From Pseudomonadota bacterium (GTDB taxonomy: Bacteria > Pseudomonadota > Alphaproteobacteria > Sphingomonadales > Sphingomonadaceae), in the NCBI GenBank assembly GCA_023423775.1, contig JAFAEZ010000152.1, positions 1 through 7,293 of the forward strand: a stretch of 7,293 nt of DNA. Reading direction: 5' to 3'. The number at the start of each line of letters is the position of its first letter. The stretch's first letter is position 1. A model generated the notes under the pieces. It was given only the letters and a program-made list of their open reading frames with translations. It was not told where the DNA came from and did not search any database. A program made the position numbers and the translations under genes. Shown here piece after piece: positions 5,778-7,293 of this stretch.

Positions 5778-6602
5778 ATGCGTAAAGCGTTGATTGGATT
5801 ATTGATGGCGGCCACCGTGGCGACCCCGGTCGCGGCGCAGACCTCCGCACAGCCGCGCACTGCCAAGCAGCAGCGGGCGATCGAACATTATCAGCGGCTC
5901 GAGCAGCGCAACCAGCAGCGCTACGGCAATAGCGAGCAGCGGGCGGCGGTGCGCGAGCAGCGCACGCAGCAGGCCGTTGAGGCGCCGCAGCGTCAGCGCA
6001 GTGCCGAGGCGCAGCAGCAGCGCCGCGCGGAGCGTCAGCAGCAGGCCCAACGCCCGCAGCGTGACGGCAACCGCATCACCACCGGCTGGACCGGTCCGCG
6101 CAACGATCCGCGGCTGCGCGACGACCAGCGTCGCTACGACCGGACCGCGCGCGAGAATGCCCTGCGCTACGGCACCGCCGAGCAGCGTCGCGAGGTTCGG
6201 CAGGATCGCCGCGACGAGCGGCGCGACTGGCGCAACGACCGGCGGGATGACCGCCGCGACTGGCGCAACGACGACCGGCGCGACTGGAGCCGGACGTGGA
6301 ATCGCGGCTGGCGCAACGACAATCGCTACGATTGGCAGCGCTACCGCTATTCGAACCGGGACACCTTCCGGCCGGGCCGCTACTACGCGCCGTACCGCGG
6401 CTACAATTACAGCCGCTTCTCGATCGGCCTGACGCTCGGTTCGGCTTTCTATGCGGACCGCTACTGGATCAACGATCCGTGGCAGTATCGCCTGCCGCCG
6501 GCTTATGCCGGTACCCGGTGGGTCCGTTATTATGACGATGTGCTGCTGGTCGACATGTACAGCGGCGAAGTGGTCGACGTGATTTACGACTTCTTCTGGT
6601 AA
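5778..6602 (+). CDS. Exported RcnB-like protein with Arg/Asp/Gln-rich repeats
   Basis: The 274-residue product has a signal peptide (MRKALIGLLMAATVATPVAA, cleavage likely after Ala20) and a long, highly charged, probably disordered middle. It closes with an RcnB-type module at 237-274: YRLPPAYAGTRWVRYYDD, then VLLVDMYSGEVVDVIYDFFW. RcnB (PF11776) is a periplasmic protein linked to nickel/cobalt homeostasis in E. coli, but most alphaproteobacterial relatives are uncharacterised, so metal binding is not established. Two related segments, RYGNSEQRAAVREQR (48-62) and RYGTAEQRREVRQDR (130-144), form an internal repeat 82 residues apart. RRDW recurs at 148, 159 and 167. The ATG at 5778 has GGAGA (5768-5772) five bases upstream. 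The same frame stays open far upstream (to 5004) through the [2Fe-2S] gene, but that part has no signal peptide and is a shadow. A terminator follows. Confidence 0.9.
   Translation: MRKALIGLLMAATVATPVAAQTSAQPRTAKQQRAIEHYQRLEQRNQQRYGNSEQRAAVREQRTQQAVEAPQRQRSAEAQQQRRAERQQQAQRPQRDGNRITTGWTGPRNDPRLRDDQRRYDRTARENALRYGTAEQRREVRQDRRDERRDWRNDRRDDRRDWRNDDRRDWSRTWNRGWRNDNRYDWQRYRYSNRDTFRPGRYYAPYRGYNYSRFSIGLTLGSAFYADRYWINDPWQYRLPPAYAGTRWVRYYDDVLLVDMYSGEVVDVIYDFFW
6211..6330 (+). repeat. Short tandem repeats encoding RRDWRND-type motifs
   Basis: An 18-base unit beginning CGCGACTGG occurs identically at 6222-6239 and 6255-6272, 33 bases (11 codons) apart. A shortened copy is at 6279-6290 and a diverged one near 6308-6320. 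It lies wholly inside the RcnB-like gene, in phase with codons, and encodes RDWRND repeats, so slippage would lengthen or shorten the charged linker without a frameshift. Confidence 0.7.
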
Positions 6603-6627
6603 GAAGCCGGCACAAAGCCTGACAGCG

Positions 6628-6664
6628 AAGCCCGGGGTGTCCGATCGACGCCTCGGGCTTTTCG
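6628..6664 (+). terminator. Intrinsic terminator after the RcnB-like gene
   Basis: AAGCCCGGGG (6628-6637) pairs with CCTCGGGCTT (6651-6660), a 10-bp stem with one G-U pair and a 13-base loop, followed by TT to make TTTT. It lies 25 bases after the TAA of the RcnB-like gene and separates it from the amidohydrolase gene. Confidence 0.8.
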
Positions 6665-6721
6665 CTTGTCAACGGATGCGGACCTGAAGCAGCATCGCGC
6701 CTCCAGAACAGGGGTGTGTGC

Positions 6722-7293
6722 ATGTTGTCTCGCTTGGCGGTAATCCTTTCCCTCGCAATTTCAGCCACTCCCGCCCTCGCGGAGACAGTGGTCGTCCACG
6801 CCGGCCGGCTGATCGCGGACGCTTCGCGGCCGGCCGCCGGGCCCTCCACCATCACGATCGTCGACGGCCGCATCACCGCGGTAACCACCGGCCTCGTGCC
6901 CGCCCCGGCCGGCGCGCGCCTCGTCGACCTTTCCGGCAAGACGGTGCTGCCCGGCCTGATCGACGCCCATGTCCACATTTCCGGCGAGCCCGGCGGCGAT
7001 TATCGCGACGAGGCCGTCGATCCCGACGAATGGTCGGTGGTGAAGGGGGCGCACAATGCCCTCGTCACCGCCCGCGCCGGCTTCACCACCGTTCGCGATC
7101 TCGGCTCCGGCCCGCAGGTCGGCTTCGCGTTGCGCCGCGGCACGGCCGAGGGCGAGATTCCCGGTCCTCGCATCGTCGCGTCCGGCCCGCCGCTCTCGAT
7201 CATCGGCGGCCATGGCGACGTCAGCGGTTTCCGTCCCGAGGTCGTGAAGGCCCTCGAGGTCGGCAATACCTGCACCGGTCCCGACCAGTGCGC
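6722..7293 (+). CDS. Exported amidohydrolase, imidazolonepropionase/prolidase-like (partial, runs off right edge)
   Basis: The first 190 codons are present. A signal peptide (MLSRLAVILSLAISATPALA, cleavage likely after Ala20) places the enzyme in the periplasm or outside. Then comes the small beta-sandwich domain typical of the amidohydrolase superfamily, with the strand ending TVLPGLIDAHVHI, whose His83 and His85 are the first metal ligands. GFTTVRDLGSGP (about 120-131) and IIGGHGD with His164 are characteristic of the COG1228 branch, which includes Xaa-Pro and L-Arg/L-Lys dipeptidases studied in Caulobacter. A periplasmic dipeptidase or carboxypeptidase-like function is plausible, but the substrate cannot be read from this part, and the carboxylated lysine and later histidines lie beyond the window. 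AGGGG (6710-6714) is seven bases before the ATG. The gene has its own space after a terminator, so it probably has its own promoter, though I cannot point to one. Confidence 0.9.
   Translation, partial: MLSRLAVILSLAISATPALAETVVVHAGRLIADASRPAAGPSTITIVDGRITAVTTGLVPAPAGARLVDLSGKTVLPGLIDAHVHISGEPGGDYRDEAVDPDEWSVVKGAHNALVTARAGFTTVRDLGSGPQVGFALRRGTAEGEIPGPRIVASGPPLSIIGGHGDVSGFRPEVVKALEVGNTCTGPDQC

Noticed and set aside
1..7293. Mobile element, phage, defence, toxin-antitoxin or CRISPR content
   Set aside because: No transposase, integrase, direct-repeat array, att-like duplication or known defence domain was seen; gene order and base composition look like core chromosome.

Overview
The window is ordinary, dense, GC-rich chromosomal DNA from an alphaproteobacterium, most likely a member of the Sphingomonadales. 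The evidence is the gene content and protein style: a short-form PyrE leading into pdxJ-acpS-lepB, a bS21 gene followed by a membrane-anchored FKBP, and an Arg/Asp/Gln-rich RcnB-like exported protein. No mobile element, CRISPR array, tRNA or rRNA was found. I see no convincing new multi-gene system.

Left edge (1-342). The N-terminus of an exported protein reads leftward off the window. It has a clean signal peptide, an octapeptide Ala/Gln/Pro repeat and a very good sigma70-type promoter. It may be cytochrome c oxidase subunit II, but too little is present to prove this. The intergenic region also has to carry the divergent promoter for pyrE.

Rightward operon (343-3998). The order is pyrE (pyrimidine synthesis), pdxJ (vitamin B6), acpS (activation of acyl carrier protein), lepB (signal peptidase I) and an AI-2E/PerM-family membrane protein. 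All four junctions overlap by a few bases (GTGA or ATGA), so the five genes are probably co-transcribed and translationally coupled. In many alphaproteobacteria acpS-lepB is followed by rnc-era. Here the AI-2E family gene takes that place and the operon ends at a hairpin shared with the convergent gene.

Leftward unit (4053-4892). rpsU (ribosomal protein bS21) comes first, then an inner-membrane-anchored FKBP-type prolyl isomerase. A strong intrinsic terminator lies between the two, ending just before the FKBP ribosome binding site, so FKBP expression probably depends on read-through or on an upstream internal promoter.

Right part (5101-7293). Three rightward genes follow: an isolated two-cluster [2Fe-2S] subunit of the xanthine dehydrogenase/isoquinoline oxidoreductase type with no molybdopterin-binding partner beside it; an exported RcnB-like protein with internal repeats; and, after a good terminator, the first 190 codons of an exported amidohydrolase of the imidazolonepropionase/prolidase-like class, cut by the window end.
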